This document shows, piece by piece, positions 44,100 to 55,655 of a stretch of DNA of 64,000 nucleotides. Within the stretch, counting starts at the first letter, position 1. Each line of letters opens with the position of its first letter. Under the pieces are notes generated by a model. It saw only the letters and a list, made by a program, of their open reading frames with translations, was not told where the DNA came from and did no database searches. Where the stretch lies: contig OY848923.1 of NCBI GenBank assembly GCA_963693285.1, forward strand, positions 6,404,920-6,468,919, given 5' to 3'. The position numbers and the translations under genes are program-made. The stretch comes from Xestospongia muta. Taxonomy: Eukaryota; Porifera; Demospongiae; Haplosclerida; Petrosiidae.

Positions 44100-44435
44100 C
44101 TAATTCACCAGGATGAACATAAGACCAGTTGTACTAGGACCATAGCTGGTATCAAAATTTTTGAAATCCAAAGACACAGATCTTTCATTTTTTGGGTGTA
44201 TAGTGAAAAATGTATTTCTCTCTTGTAGGAAAATAATGATGAATATTCTAGGACCAAAAATAATCAAGAGAGCTACAAACCCACTTTGGTTTAAAGCAAA
44301 TGTCATTATAGCAGTACAGGATTTGTGTTCATTGGTAAAATAAGTAGATATTAATGTTAACCATATCAATTCTATAGCAAATATGGAGAAAGAAACATGC
44401 TTGGACTCGTTAAAAATCTTTAGGAAAATAGTCAA
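44100..44435 (-). pseudogene. GPCR C-terminal relic (34461-type)
   Basis: The minus strand encodes the NESKHVSFSIFAIELIWLT tract, TM7 (FGPRIFIIIFLQERN) and the tail to GPSTTG, matching the end of exon 1 of the 34461 gene. The donor is lost (GGTGAATT). Everything before TM6 is absent. It lies downstream of the tail exon of the 45479 gene, as the equivalent relic (33385-33460) does in the other locus. Confidence 0.8.
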
Positions 44436-44662
44436 GGTTGAATTTGTCTTATATGAAGTGGGTGTGATATAAAAGTTATCTGCTCATTTATTAGTTGAAG
44501 AGTAATGAGAGTAATGATTATTATACATAAAAATTACTAACTAACACGCATATACAGTAATGACACAATAGTGCATTTAATATAAAAATAAACATAGTGG
44601 ATATTTTCATGAACTAAGATGTATTGAAAATGTTAAAAAAATCATTAAGAAAGCAATTTGTT

Positions 44663-44838
44663 TCAATATTTGATGGTTGTATACTCCTTAACACTACTAC
44701 CAGTGTTATCTGTTAATCCATTATCTTTCTCAGGAACAAGAATCTCAGTATGCTTAGGACTCACTGACGTAGCTGTGTCATTACTGATCTGAGAATAACT
44801 TTTATGAGAAGAATCATTATTAGTTGTTGATGCTGTGC
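44663..44838 (-). CDS. Tail exon (exon 2) of the 45479-48070 GPCR
   Basis: The acceptor tract TTTCTTTTCTTGTCTGTATTG ends in TAG (44841-44839). The exon is 176 nt, exactly as long as 33788-33963, with the same phase (two bases completing the split codon). It encodes 57 residues containing SVSPKHTEILVPEKD and ending EYTTIKY, so the PDZ-like TTI is internal by two residues here. Intron 44839-45495 is 657 bp. Conservation of acceptor, length, phase and the SVSP...PEKD core between two diverged loci is good evidence that the exon is real. Confidence 0.65.
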
Positions 44839-45478
44839 CTAACAATACAGACAAGAAAAGAAATATTACCCATTATTTAATTACGGTTGATTAATATGAA
44901 ACTGATTATTAAAAGGATGATATTATATAATGGTCATTCCTGTTTGGATAGCAGTGTTACATATTAGGGTTAATGTGGCTTGTTAATATTTGTTATGTTT
45001 GTTATTAATTTTAGGTTCTGTGCATATTTATATATTTATATCATCTTAACTCTTGACATTCCCTTGTTTAGCTTTAATGTTTGCATAGAGAAAATTGAAT
45101 TTTGTGCTTTGATTAAATGTATTAAAAGAGACCAAAGTTAGGCTAGTATCTTAAATTCTAAATGACCTCAAAAAAGCATATCTTATTATAACTTAATTTA
45201 CGTTTAAATTGGCCTTGTAAATTGCTTTAATGAATTCACTATGTTTTTATACACAAATTTATATGGGACACTTATGTTGATATAAGTATTATAGTTAACT
45301 ATGGAAATGTCAAGGTATTGACTTCAGACTTGCACTACATTTGCAGAAAGTACTATAGAAGTGACTTGGTGTGTAGTAATTTGAAATTGAACAGAAAAGG
45401 TATACAAAGTTATGGTAAACGTCAATGTTGATAAGAACAGACTTTACACAGCACAATTTCTATAACAACTCTAATGTA

Positions 45479-48070
45479 TCAACTACATGACTCACCAGGT
45501 TGGACATCAATTTTAATAGGACCACAGATGTTATCTGTTTGTTTCAGAATGTTCAAATCAATAGACATAGATCTTCTCTTTCTTGTTTGTGTACTGAAGT
45601 CTAGCGTGTTTCTTTCCGGCAGGAAAATCATGATGAATACTTTAGGACCAAAAATACACAAGAGAACTACAAATCCACTTATATTTAAAGCAAACGAGAT
45701 TACGGCAGTACGAGATTTGTATTCAGTGGCAAAATAAGTAGGTATGAATGTTAACCATATCAATCCCAATGCAAATGTGGCAAAAGAAACATACTTGGAC
45801 TCATTAAAGTTCTCTGGAAAGCGAATAGTCAAAATAGCCAAAGCATTACAGGCAATGATTATAATTGTATCATAGATAACCTGTATAATGAGCATAGCAA
45901 TGTGAGGATTTTTGCAGGAAATTAGGAGAGTATGAAAGTCTAAAGTGTTTTTGTAGTTGAGGCTTTTCTCCTCTGATAATTGTGGGGGTACAACAAACAA
46001 TGATATTAAGAACAATATCATTTGAACAAGGACAACAATAGATGTGAATAAAACTTGATAGCAAGATGCTGTGAATTTTGGTTGTGAACTAGAAGATGTT
46101 GCTCTGAGAAATATACGAGCTATCCTAATAAGTTTAATTAGAATGGCTCCTAAGATTATTGAGAAGCAGAACCACAAGCTAAATCTTTGGAAAAAACAGA
46201 TAACACTGGAAGGTTTAGAGACAAAGAAGAAAGTGCTAAGGAATGATGCAGAAATACCAATTAGTAACAAAATCATCTGTTCTCTGGCAGAAGACTTCAC
46301 GATTGGTGTGTTCCAGTATTTTATCATAACAATAGTTACAAAAATGATAGTGAGAATACCAAGACAAACTATAATCATTAACACAATAGACCATGGGTCA
46401 CTGTATTTAAGAAATGACTCATCAATTAACACACAACTGTTACTCCCTTTTATAGGATTATTACGCCAATACTGACAAAGTTGACAATGAGACTCACGAC
46501 TTTTAAGAATCTCTCCACTCTCTGAGATACCAAACTGTAATTGAGAATGAAAAGAGAGTCTCTGATCTGGTTGTTGGGTACCATTCCATGAACCAACAGA
46601 GATAAAATCATAAACAGAATTATTAACACGTTGAAAGTTGAGAATCTCATACTGGAATTCTGTACTTCCCTTATCATTAAAATTAATCTTCCTTCCCGTG
46701 GGACTCACAAAGGACACATTCCTTAAATACTCTAACAGAACTGGACCAGTTAATTCTCTCTTTCCTCCGTTACACGTCATAGAACTCCTGTCCCATGTAA
46801 ATGGCTTGTCACAATTGGCATTTACAAAGTCCTGAAGAGCATGTGCCGCACTATAAACAGCATCTATTACAAGTGGAATAAATTTACCTTGTTTGTATTT
46901 TGGGAGACTAGTTATAGGTACATAAGGAATGCAGGAGGAATTGAGAATACAGCCACGATAAGCTGCATAGAATTCCTCAAACCACGGATTACGCTTATTG
47001 GTTAATGGAGTCAACTGAGAGAAGTAATTCATGAAACCATCACTAAATCCAGTATATGGAGCAATCCCAAATAATCCAGCCAATGATTCTTTGTATTTAT
47101 GGACTACATTGATTGAGCGTGCCCAAGCATCACTGCCAATCCATAAAAATTTCCTATTCGTGCCCTTCAAAATATTTGACATATTGATCTGTTTAAACAG
47201 TCTATAAGCATTATATTGTGATGCAAACAGTACTACAACATTAGCTGATGAACTAAGCAACTGATTAGCTATTCTTTGAAAGTCTGTTTCATTAAAATCT
47301 AAATCAATGCCTTCGTCGATATTAATGCAAATGTCATTTTTTGCAGCTAATTTTCGAAATTCGTCAATTCCCGGTTCTCCATAGAAATCGTTTGTGTAGA
47401 TAGTTGATACATATTTCCAGCCAAAGTTCTTGCACAAATCGATCATGGCCTCAGCTTGGAGGTTATCAGCTGGTATAGTGCGAAAGAAATACTTGTAACG
47501 TTCACGGTTGTTAAGACGTGCAGAAGTTGATGCATAGCTGATCTGAGGAACATTAAACAGGCGAAGTAAAGTGGCTACTGGAACACTTACTGCACTAGCT
47601 GCAGCACCAATTACAACGGAAGTAGGTACAAATGTGGAATAGTTCCCAAGGCCACTTGAATAAGTGTCACCACAGCTCTCCAAGTTTAGATGATTCCCTG
47701 TGACAAGAAAATCAACACTTTCATCGAATCCAATGTTTACACTGTTACATGTATCTCTGATATCATAACCTAATGTAAAATTGGAAAGAAGGTTGGTATC
47801 ATTGTTGATCAGGTCTATAGCATAGAGCATAGCTTCCATTCTCTCTATGCCTCTCTCCAAACGTATGTTTCCGCACTTTGCACCTTTGTCGGCATAAGAA
47901 TGAACTGGAAAGAGTCCCCCTAAAACAAAATCCTTATTGAAGCGATTTCGAACACCTCGAATACGACCTTCTGGTCGTTCGCGAATTATTCCATCTTCAT
48001 CGCAATGGACGAAAGTAATTTGAAAGGCGACGAGTAGAAGCGACCAACGAAACAAGTATCGGTACAACAT
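45479..48070 (-). CDS. Class C GPCR with most of the cysteine-rich domain deleted (exon 1)
   Basis: Closest paralogue is the 34461 gene. Start taken at ATG 48070: it aligns with that gene's start, the TATA spacing is the same (83 against 82 bp), and the in-frame upstream ATG (48091) corresponds to a two-codon uORF in the paralogue. Venus-flytrap domain is full length with Arg in IERMEAM, the ASAVSVP serine, YASTS, YGEPGI and a GSDAW aspartate. Between CQLC and YWRNNP, 39 residues with six cysteines are missing in frame, so the CxxC/CC-type rod is almost gone. The 7TM and tail are intact and exon 1 ends at CCTG|GTGAGT (45496/45495). With exon 2 the protein is 916 residues. Reading frame open throughout. 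Confidence 0.9.
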   Translation of the reverse strand: MLYRYLFRWSLLLVAFQITFVHCDEDGIIRERPEGRIRGVRNRFNKDFVLGGLFPVHSYADKGAKCGNIRLERGIERMEAMLYAIDLINNDTNLLSNFTLGYDIRDTCNSVNIGFDESVDFLVTGNHLNLESCGDTYSSGLGNYSTFVPTSVVIGAAASAVSVPVATLLRLFNVPQISYASTSARLNNRERYKYFFRTIPADNLQAEAMIDLCKNFGWKYVSTIYTNDFYGEPGIDEFRKLAAKNDICINIDEGIDLDFNETDFQRIANQLLSSSANVVVLFASQYNAYRLFKQINMSNILKGTNRKFLWIGSDAWARSINVVHKYKESLAGLFGIAPYTGFSDGFMNYFSQLTPLTNKRNPWFEEFYAAYRGCILNSSCIPYVPITSLPKYKQGKFIPLVIDAVYSAAHALQDFVNANCDKPFTWDRSSMTCNGGKRELTGPVLLEYLRNVSFVSPTGRKINFNDKGSTEFQYEILNFQRVNNSVYDFISVGSWNGTQQPDQRLSFHSQLQFGISESGEILKSRESHCQLCQYWRNNPIKGSNSCVLIDESFLKYSDPWSIVLMIIVCLGILTIIFVTIVMIKYWNTPIVKSSAREQMILLLIGISASFLSTFFFVSKPSSVICFFQRFSLWFCFSIILGAILIKLIRIARIFLRATSSSSQPKFTASCYQVLFTSIVVLVQMILFLISLFVVPPQLSEEKSLNYKNTLDFHTLLISCKNPHIAMLIIQVIYDTIIIIACNALAILTIRFPENFNESKYVSFATFALGLIWLTFIPTYFATEYKSRTAVISFALNISGFVVLLCIFGPKVFIMIFLPERNTLDFSTQTRKRRSMSIDLNILKQTDNICGPIKIDVQPGESCS

Positions 48071-48145
48071 CGTTGCAAGTGACCACCGCATAGCTCATTA
48101 GGAGAACTATACGTTGCTAAAAATATGGTTTAAAGCTATTATATG

Positions 48146-48190
48146 ATTATATAAACATTTGAAAGACGATTGACACGCCTACTACTGAAG
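48146..48190 (-). promoter_or_regulatory. TATA box and GTGTCAAT box of the 45479 GPCR
   Basis: Minus-strand TATATAAT from 48153, 83 bp from ATG 48070. Upstream is CAGTAGTAGGCGTGTCAAT, nearly the same as at the 34461 gene. Confidence 0.5.
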
Positions 48191-48199
48191 TTTACCACG

Positions 48200-48960
48200 C
48201 TGTCTACGTAGAGGTGAATTGCAATTGTAACGCCAGTGTCCACGACTCTTCATTCGTTTTAAGGAGTCATTAGATTTGTTGAGTGCTCAGGAGTTTGAAG
48301 AATAAAGATATTACATCGAGAACTAGTGTCATCGTAGCGATGTTTGTAAGATTGATTAAGACTAGTTAGTGATACGAGTATATTTATGTAAAGTGTTTAA
48401 AGTAATCTCTATTAGGGATTGAAAAACAAATTTAGACAATTGAAGAAGTTTGTCAGTTGACCAATAGATGAATTGGAAACTTAATTCATAAATATATTAT
48501 ACATAGTTTTTACTTTTTTGCACGCATAACATTATTAACTCCCATTAAAGGCACTTTCAATTATTTTGTTTACACATGAGACACTGAAAGGTATTACCAG
48601 TAGTGGTAAACACACTTTCTTTATTGTTAATAAATTAATGACAAGTAACATAGTGTTATATAATAATTGATATTACTAGTTAGGGACTTTTCAAGTTTAA
48701 AGGTGGTCAGTCTAAGAGTATTTGGTGCTTTTGGTCTCTAAATTCCTCTGTTATCCATTTATTTTTGCAACTATGAAGAAATCAATTATTAGACCAGTTA
48801 GAAATGTTTAGAGGTTTGAGATTTTTCCCATCAACATCTGTCAGTCCCTAAATAGTAATATCAATTATGTGGTTAATATTATCATTTTTTAATTTAATAT
48901 AATTTCAAGCCCATTTTATCACTGACATCTAGTACCTTGTGTCTAGGGAGTTACTTACTT
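48200..48960. other. Non-coding, nothing recognised
   Basis: No frame or clear repeat was seen. Confidence 0.4.
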
Positions 48961-48974
48961 CTTTCATCTATTCT

Positions 48975-50000
48975 TTTTGCATTCATAAATTGGATTGGGC
49001 CAAAGAACAAAGTAAGTTAAGTGGTAATCAATTAATTATATTATTTTGAAATAGTGTGTGGTGTTCTAAAAACAGATATGTATATATATATATTAGATTG
49101 TATTTTGGATATTACATAACTATTGACTGTTTGTATTGTATGTAAGATAATAATGAGTGGTTGTATGCAGGTGTGAAACATTAAATTAAAACAACATTAT
49201 TGTTATCATACATACATACATACATATATATATTACATACATACATACATACATACATGTACGTGTGCATGTATGTATGTATTATGTATATATGTTTTTA
49301 TATATGCATGTATGTATGTTATATAACATCCAAAATGCAATCTAATATATATATTTATGTTTTTAGAACATCACACACTATTTTATAGTAACATAATTAA
49401 ATTGATTACCACTTAACTTAGCTTGTTTTTTGGCCCAATCCAAATTTATGAATGCAAGAAGATTACACAAAAGAAGTAAGTAAACCTTAGACATCTTGTC
49501 CAATTCGTAAGGTAAGCAGTGAAGGGTTGTACGTAGGTGTGAAGCATTAATCAAAACAACATTATTGTTATATATATTTTTTTTTCTTTTTTAATCTAAT
49601 CTTGTCTCATCTTATGTTATTATAGAATACATAACGACATCAGACTTTCTTGAAGTATCATATAAGAATTCTCTCTTAACATTATTGTTATCATACACAC
49701 ATATTATGTATGTATGATAACAATAATGTTGCTTTAATTAAATGCTTCACATCTACATACAACCACTCATTGTTACTTTACATACAATACAAGCAGTCAA
49801 TGGTTATATAATGTTCAAAATACAATCTAATACATATATTTATGTTTTAGAACATCACACACTATTTAAAATAATATAATTAAATTGATTATTACATAAC
49901 TTAGTTTATTTTTTGGCCCAATCCAAATTTATGAATGCAAGAAGATTACGTGAAAGAAGTAAGTAAACCCTAGGCATCTTTTCTAATCTTATGTTATCAT
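48975..50000. repeat. Complex of nested inverted repeats
   Basis: Arm 48975-49160 (CATTCATAAATTGGATTGGG ...) is inverted at about 49300-49460. A second pair, about 49505-49570 against 49695-49790, uses the same family, and the right part (to about 49950) repeats the first right arm. CATA/TACA microsatellites lie at the centres (49205-49320, 49695-49715). Confidence 0.75.
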
Positions 50001-50019
50001 AGATAATGTAATGACATCA

Positions 50020-50660
50020 GACTCTTTTTGGAGTATCATATAAGAATTCTCTCACTGTTTAAACATAAATTGTTCCTAAATGAAACTTCCATATATCAGG
50101 TACATCTATCCAAAATATTTCATGTTATCATATGACTTTTGTCTCTTGTGTATATATATAAGTTATTTTTATCTTATTTTGGTACATTGTGCTACTGATA
50201 TCTCACAACATTTCTGTTGGTTTATATCCAAAAATTAGGACTGAGTCAAGAAACAAGCTAAGTTTGGTTTTGATATGTACACACATATTTACTCTTTTCT
50301 CACCTAATTTTGTATGACATCTCATGTTATTATAGATTATACATTAGACTTCAACCACTATTTTGCATTTTATCATGAATTGTTCCTGATGGAGACCTTC
50401 TACTAGGTACACACATATCATGTCATTATATGATATTTGTTTCTCATGTGTATGTATTATGATATTGCTGTTAGTGTTGTATTCTTATATTCTGTACATG
50501 TTCATCATGTACTTCCTGCTTTGAATTAAATAGGAAGTAAATTCTGTTAATTATGTTTATTTTGCCACCTACTTCATTGTGTTATTGTTTTGAAAAGCTA
50601 ATTAGGTTGTGGAGATTTAATTGAAGTCATTGAAAGAGTGTCAGAAACGGAGTATTTTTT
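50020..50660. repeat. Repeat family with exon-like modules, copy 2
   Basis: Matches parts of 37735-38560 and 58560-58860, including the GGAAGTAAATTCTGTTAATT tract and the F-x-K-L-I-R-L-W-R module near 50590. Confidence 0.5.
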
Positions 50661-50669
50661 TACAAATTC

Positions 50670-51225
50670 ATTTATTGTGCTGCAAATAGTACAAGACATT
50701 CTCTTTAAAAGTTATAGAATCGGTAGTTGCCTTCTACAATTTCAAACCTTGCTTAATATAACTTTATTTCCAGTAGGAATTGTGAACCTTAGATTGCAGA
50801 TATGTTTTCATTAAATCTTGTCTTATTGCTTATACCAACACATTTTTTGCTAATTTGATACCACAGTGTAAGATTTAAATAATATTGTTTAAACATCACA
50901 TTTTGTATTTAGTGGTATCATAACCCACATACTACTGAATATTGAACTAAACTCATCAACTTTTCTATATGTAGCCCTGGAATCACTAGCAATCCATAGA
51001 AATTGTCTTGTTGAATTTTGTTGAACAATTTTAATTTCTGTTATAAGGTCTACAATGTGATTACAGAAGCAAATAAAACAACAACATTAGCAGTAGAATT
51101 AAACAGTTTATTGCCAAGCTCTGTGTAATTTGCTGTTACAAAACTGTCATTTGATACCTTCATTGACAACAATACATACCTTTTCTATTCTAGCTAGGCA
51201 ATGAAACTCATCAATACCAGGTAAC
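50670..51225 (-). pseudogene. GPCR Venus-flytrap relic (29029-type)
   Basis: Minus strand, from the GIDEFH tract (about 51215) through NSSAN/VVLF, QQNSTRQFLWIASDS and the FSSI..MWVM tracts, with a deletion to the end of the domain at about 50680. Several frameshifts. Closely paired with 58910-59470. Confidence 0.8.
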
Positions 51226-51374
51226 CCATACTCCAACTGTAAATCAAGGTAACCCATACTGTATCTTAAGACTAGGAGAAAATGAATACTTTCTGGTGGG
51301 ATTTTAGATAGGTTTGAACATCAATGATACGTTTACCTTTTTACATGTATAGCCAAGACAACAATGCCATGATC

Positions 51375-51432
51375 CACTACAATCCACTGTAACCCACTGA
51401 AACCTACTGTAATTCACTGTAACCTATATAAT
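51375..51432. repeat. 10-bp minisatellite, short array
   Basis: Units such as CACTGTAACC, CACTGAAACC, TACTGTAATT. Confidence 0.75.
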
Positions 51433-51796
51433 CTAGATAGATCAAGCACATATATAATATATAACAATGAAGAGTTAGTGTGTAGTGGATGTAACATGTT
51501 ACTGTCATATCTATATATTTGTGGTCTAAAAACTTAACAAATACAAGAATGTCATTTATAATACAAGTTTCAATTATGACCACAATGAGTAATACATGTG
51601 CATATAGCCAGCAAGTTAAGATAATTATTATGACAGATATAGTGACAAACAACTATTAAAAGACCTACAACTCTAAATTATATGTATCAGCTTAAAAAAA
51701 AAAAATCTAATGAAGGTGAAACAAAATAAACTCCATTAAAGTTATATCAGCAAAGAAACAAAAACGTAAATATTATTGAATAGCAGCAAAGAAATA

Positions 51797-54478
51797 TTAT
51801 TTAGGCTGTGTTGACAGTTGAGTAGATGTCATTGTTGTCCTTGGAAGTGACATAGATGCAGTATTATCTGTGGTACTTGCACTTTTTACATTTTGACTTG
51901 GCCACACTATCATTATGAAGACTCGTGGACCAAACAAGCATATTAGAACAGCCAGACCACTTAGATGAATGGCAAGCAATGTCACAGCTGATTGAGTCTG
52001 GGCATCATTAGTAGAATATGTTATCAGGAATGTTACCCATATAAGACCCAGTGAAAACGTAGAGAATGCCACATATTTGGATTCGTTAAAATTCTGAGGG
52101 AATCGAATTGTCCAGATTGCTAGTACATTACTTGCAATCATTAAAAGTGATAAGTACAATGCTTCCAAAGCCAATAATGCAATATGTGGTGAAATACATT
52201 GGACAAAAAGTGTCGGAAAATCATTAGAATTCTCTTTATAATTGACAACCATGTTTTTTACACTTGGCTGGACAACAAGTATTATTAGTTCCAGAAACAT
52301 TTGAACTCCTACCAATAAAACTGTAAATAAAATCTGATGCATTGGTGAGATAAACTTGGGTCTAGAAGAAACGTCTTTCTGTAGAAAAATTCGAGCAATT
52401 CAAACCAGTTTAATGAATACAGCACAGACAATTAATGAAAAACAAAGCCATGCTCCTATCCTTTGAAAAGTACAGACAGCCACAAAAGGTTTTGGAATAA
52501 ATACAACTGTTATTAGAAAACAAAGAGTTATTCCAGTTAGTAGTAGTACCATTTGTTCTCGTCCTGATGACTTTACAATTGGTGTGTTCCAGAAATACAT
52601 GAAGACTCCACTCACAAATACTACAGCTAATAATCCAATTATAGCTAATAATATTAGTACAATAGACCATCCATCAGAAAGTTTAAGATATGACTCTTCA
52701 ATATCTACACAACCATTACTACCATTAAGAGGGTCATTACCCCACATGTATTGAGGACATATTTGACATTCTGTTGAAGAGGTAGTGTTAGTGTAGTTTT
52801 GTCCAAGACAAGGGTCACATATACCACAACAAGATGCCACTACTTCACGTTTGATGGATCCAAGACTACAATTCTGACATTTTGATATAAGGTGCTCTGA
52901 TTTGTTGTGACCAAACTGTAAGGTGACAGTAGAATAAAGTTTGAGACGATTGTTAGATGCCCTCCCATCCCAGGATCCAACATCAACTAAATTGTATGTT
53001 TTTCTACAATTTTGGCAATCCCTCTTTACCTGATAGTTCCAAATCCTATACTTTGCTTCAACATCACCCTCTTCATCAAATTTCACTTTATTGCCAGTTG
53101 GACTCGTAAAAGAGACATTTTTTATATACTCTAGCAATATTTCACCACTCAGCTCTTCAGTCTGTCCTAGACAAGTCTGATTGTCTGAGAACCATATCAG
53201 TGGCTTATTACAGTTATCATTGAAAAAGTCATTGAGTGCATGAGCTACACTGTAAACAGCATCAATAACAAGTGGAACAACTGAAAATTGTTTATACTCA
53301 CTGTGATCTGTCAAGCTAACATTTCTGCAATTGATGGAACATTTGTAAACTTGTTCGTAGAAGTCTTTAAACCAAGGGTTACGCAAGTTAGTATTTGGAA
53401 GTAGTTTAGAAAAATAGTCATTAAAAGGATGGATGGTTTCTGATAAAGGAATAAATCCAAATCTACCAGCTGTAATTTCATTGTATTCTTGGTCTTTAAT
53501 TTCAGCCCAAGCATCACTTGCAAGCCATAAAAAGCGTTTTGTATTTTTTAATTCTAGTTGAAGACTTCGAAGCGCAGTTAGTATACTCTCTGCGTGATGT
53601 TGAGATGCAAAAAGTACGACGATATCGGAGACGGAGTTTATTAATTTCCTCGCTAATGCCCGGTAATTGGTTGAATCGAACTTGTCCGTAATAGCTTCGT
53701 TAAGATCAATACAAATGTTTTTATCTTTAGTGAGTTTATGAAATTGTTCAATACCAGGTTGACCATAGAGATTATTTGAATTAATTGTGGAAACATGGTC
53801 CCATCCAAAGTATAAAATTAAATCAATCATAGCACCTACTTGATTATCATCGGAAGGAAAAGTACTATAAAAATAGGTGTATTTTTCTCGATTATTTAAC
53901 ACTGTCGAGGACGAGCCGTAGCTAATTTGTGGCATCTCAAAAAGACGTAGAAAACCAGCGACAGGGATAGATATGAAACTTTCAAATCCTCCTATAATAG
54001 CTGATATTGGCGCTGAAGTGGAAATGTTATCAACTATTAAACTGTGACAGCTCTCCAATTCTAGGTCGTGATTTGAAAACACGAAATCAATAGTTTCATT
54101 CAAGGCGATATTTTCACGTTTACAAGTATCTCTTATGTCAAAACCAAGTGTTATATTAGGGAGTAAGTCTGGGTCACTATTAATGACATCTATTGCATAC
54201 AACATAGCTTCTAACATTTGTATGCCATGATCCCAAGTGACTTGACCACAAACTCCATCATTGAATGCATCAACGCCATCATAATGTACAGTGAATAACC
54301 CTCCTAGAATAATATCTTTATCTTCACGATCTTGCATTCCGCTTATTCGACCATCCTTGATAACAGGGGTAGCAGCAATACCATAGTGATAGTGAACATC
54401 CTGAGCAAAGGTGACTGATACCACTTGAAAGAGGACAACAAGATAGATACAGATCAAAGCCATAACTACTTTTAACAA
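51797..54478 (-). pseudogene. Class C GPCR with a single TGA at the end of TM3
   Basis: 893 codons plus stop, ATG 54478, with a clear signal peptide (IYLVVLFQVVSVTFA). Venus-flytrap about 40-510, cysteine-rich about 525-580, TM1 from about 600. Codon 693 (52400-52402) is TGA where every paralogue has CGA in the LVRIARIF motif: a C-to-T change at a CpG. The same frame then stays open through TM4-TM7 and the tail to TAA. Pocket: ESFISIP serine, YGSSS, YGQPGI tyrosine, ASDAW aspartate. The mGluR arginine position is Met (IQMLEAM), which differs from the 29029 and 34461 types. As written it gives a 692-residue product with three helices. It may be a very recent pseudogene, a polymorphism, or an edited or mis-assembled base. 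Confidence 0.88.
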
Positions 54479-54479
54479 C

Positions 54480-55034
54480 TTTTTCTCTCAAGTAGGTAGA
54501 CTACATTGTCCAATATAACCATAGCAGGGAATTTTATGATAATTATAACTGATATTTTAAGCTTTAAAAATAACTTTGACACCATACAAGCAATACATAT
54601 TTATACATTATAAGTGCATGATATGAACCTGTACCTGAGGTAAATTAATAATAAATGAAGAAAAATAGAATTTGTATTGCAGTTGTACAATTCTGCTAAC
54701 TTAATATATGCATCTCTATTTTACAAATATTTCATACCACTATACATTTGTGATATAATCACATGTAGTATTATTTGATATTGTTGATCTATCTAATGAC
54801 AATGATGTGAAATATACACAAGTAAAAATCAACATTACATAACAACATTGTATCATCAACATTATTTGTCTTATCTGTTTACATAATGGTAAGCAAACAT
54901 TTGCATTTCCAAAATATATGCTATTATTTCACAGTTGTACATTTAGCAATTAAATTATAACAAGACATATTAACAAAACATTATGCAATATTTCATTCAA
55001 GTTTATGTCAGCATGCAAGTGAACAAATTGTTTA
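54480..55034. other. Non-coding; weak GPCR upstream repeat
   Basis: The last 150 bp resemble the conserved GPCR upstream block; nothing else was recognised. Confidence 0.35.
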
Positions 55035-55180
55035 ACACTAACTGTTTTTACAGCTGATTTGGGTACTAGAATAATTGGCATAAAAGATCTTGAAGATAAA
55101 GACATCATTTTAGTTGGGTTACTAAGAAACAATCACATGATCCTGGATCAGGTAGGGAAAATGTGGTGACATTTACTTCA
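55035..55180 (+). pseudogene. GPCR N-terminal relic
   Basis: Encodes ADLGTRIIGIKDLEDKDIILVGLL, matching residues about 35-58 of the 21059 receptor, then decays. A further scrap of GPCR tail (STAAKRAS) is at 55408-55431, followed by the usual 3' flank (55480-55575), so the whole middle has been deleted. Confidence 0.7.
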
Positions 55181-55655
55181 CAAGAATATAGAAATTATGA
55201 AAGTCATTTTTGTGATCTAGTGACTCTTACTTTTACCTAATATAGCTCTATAATATTAGTGACATTCATTGTGAGAATACACCTTTTTATGAATAGAATA
55301 GACATTATTTGTCATATAACTAAATGCTCTGATTGCATGTCTTGATACGTCTGTTTGTTCTACAATTCTTTCTTGACCAAATAAAAATGTATATTGTAAT
55401 TACTACAAGTATAGCAGCTAAAAGAGCATCTAATTATAAAGGGATCCTTGTCATTTGCTAACACATCATTCATTATACCTTAATTCAGTAAATGTTCTTT
55501 TTTTCTTTATTGCTGACATAACCTTAATGTAGTTTGTTTTGTTACAACCTTAATTGAATATTGTATTCTTTAAGCTAGTGACAATACAGACTGGTAAGTC
55601 TTTCAAATAATACAAGTATAGTCCTATTTATAGTACTGTTCTGCCTTTTTGTAGG

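Noticed and set aside
46071..46475. 134-codon plus-strand frame opposite a receptor
   Set aside because: Antisense shadow of the 45479 receptor.
49200..49388. Frame of Tyr/Ile/His/Thr repeats
   Set aside because: Translation of CATA/TACA microsatellites at the centre of an inverted repeat.
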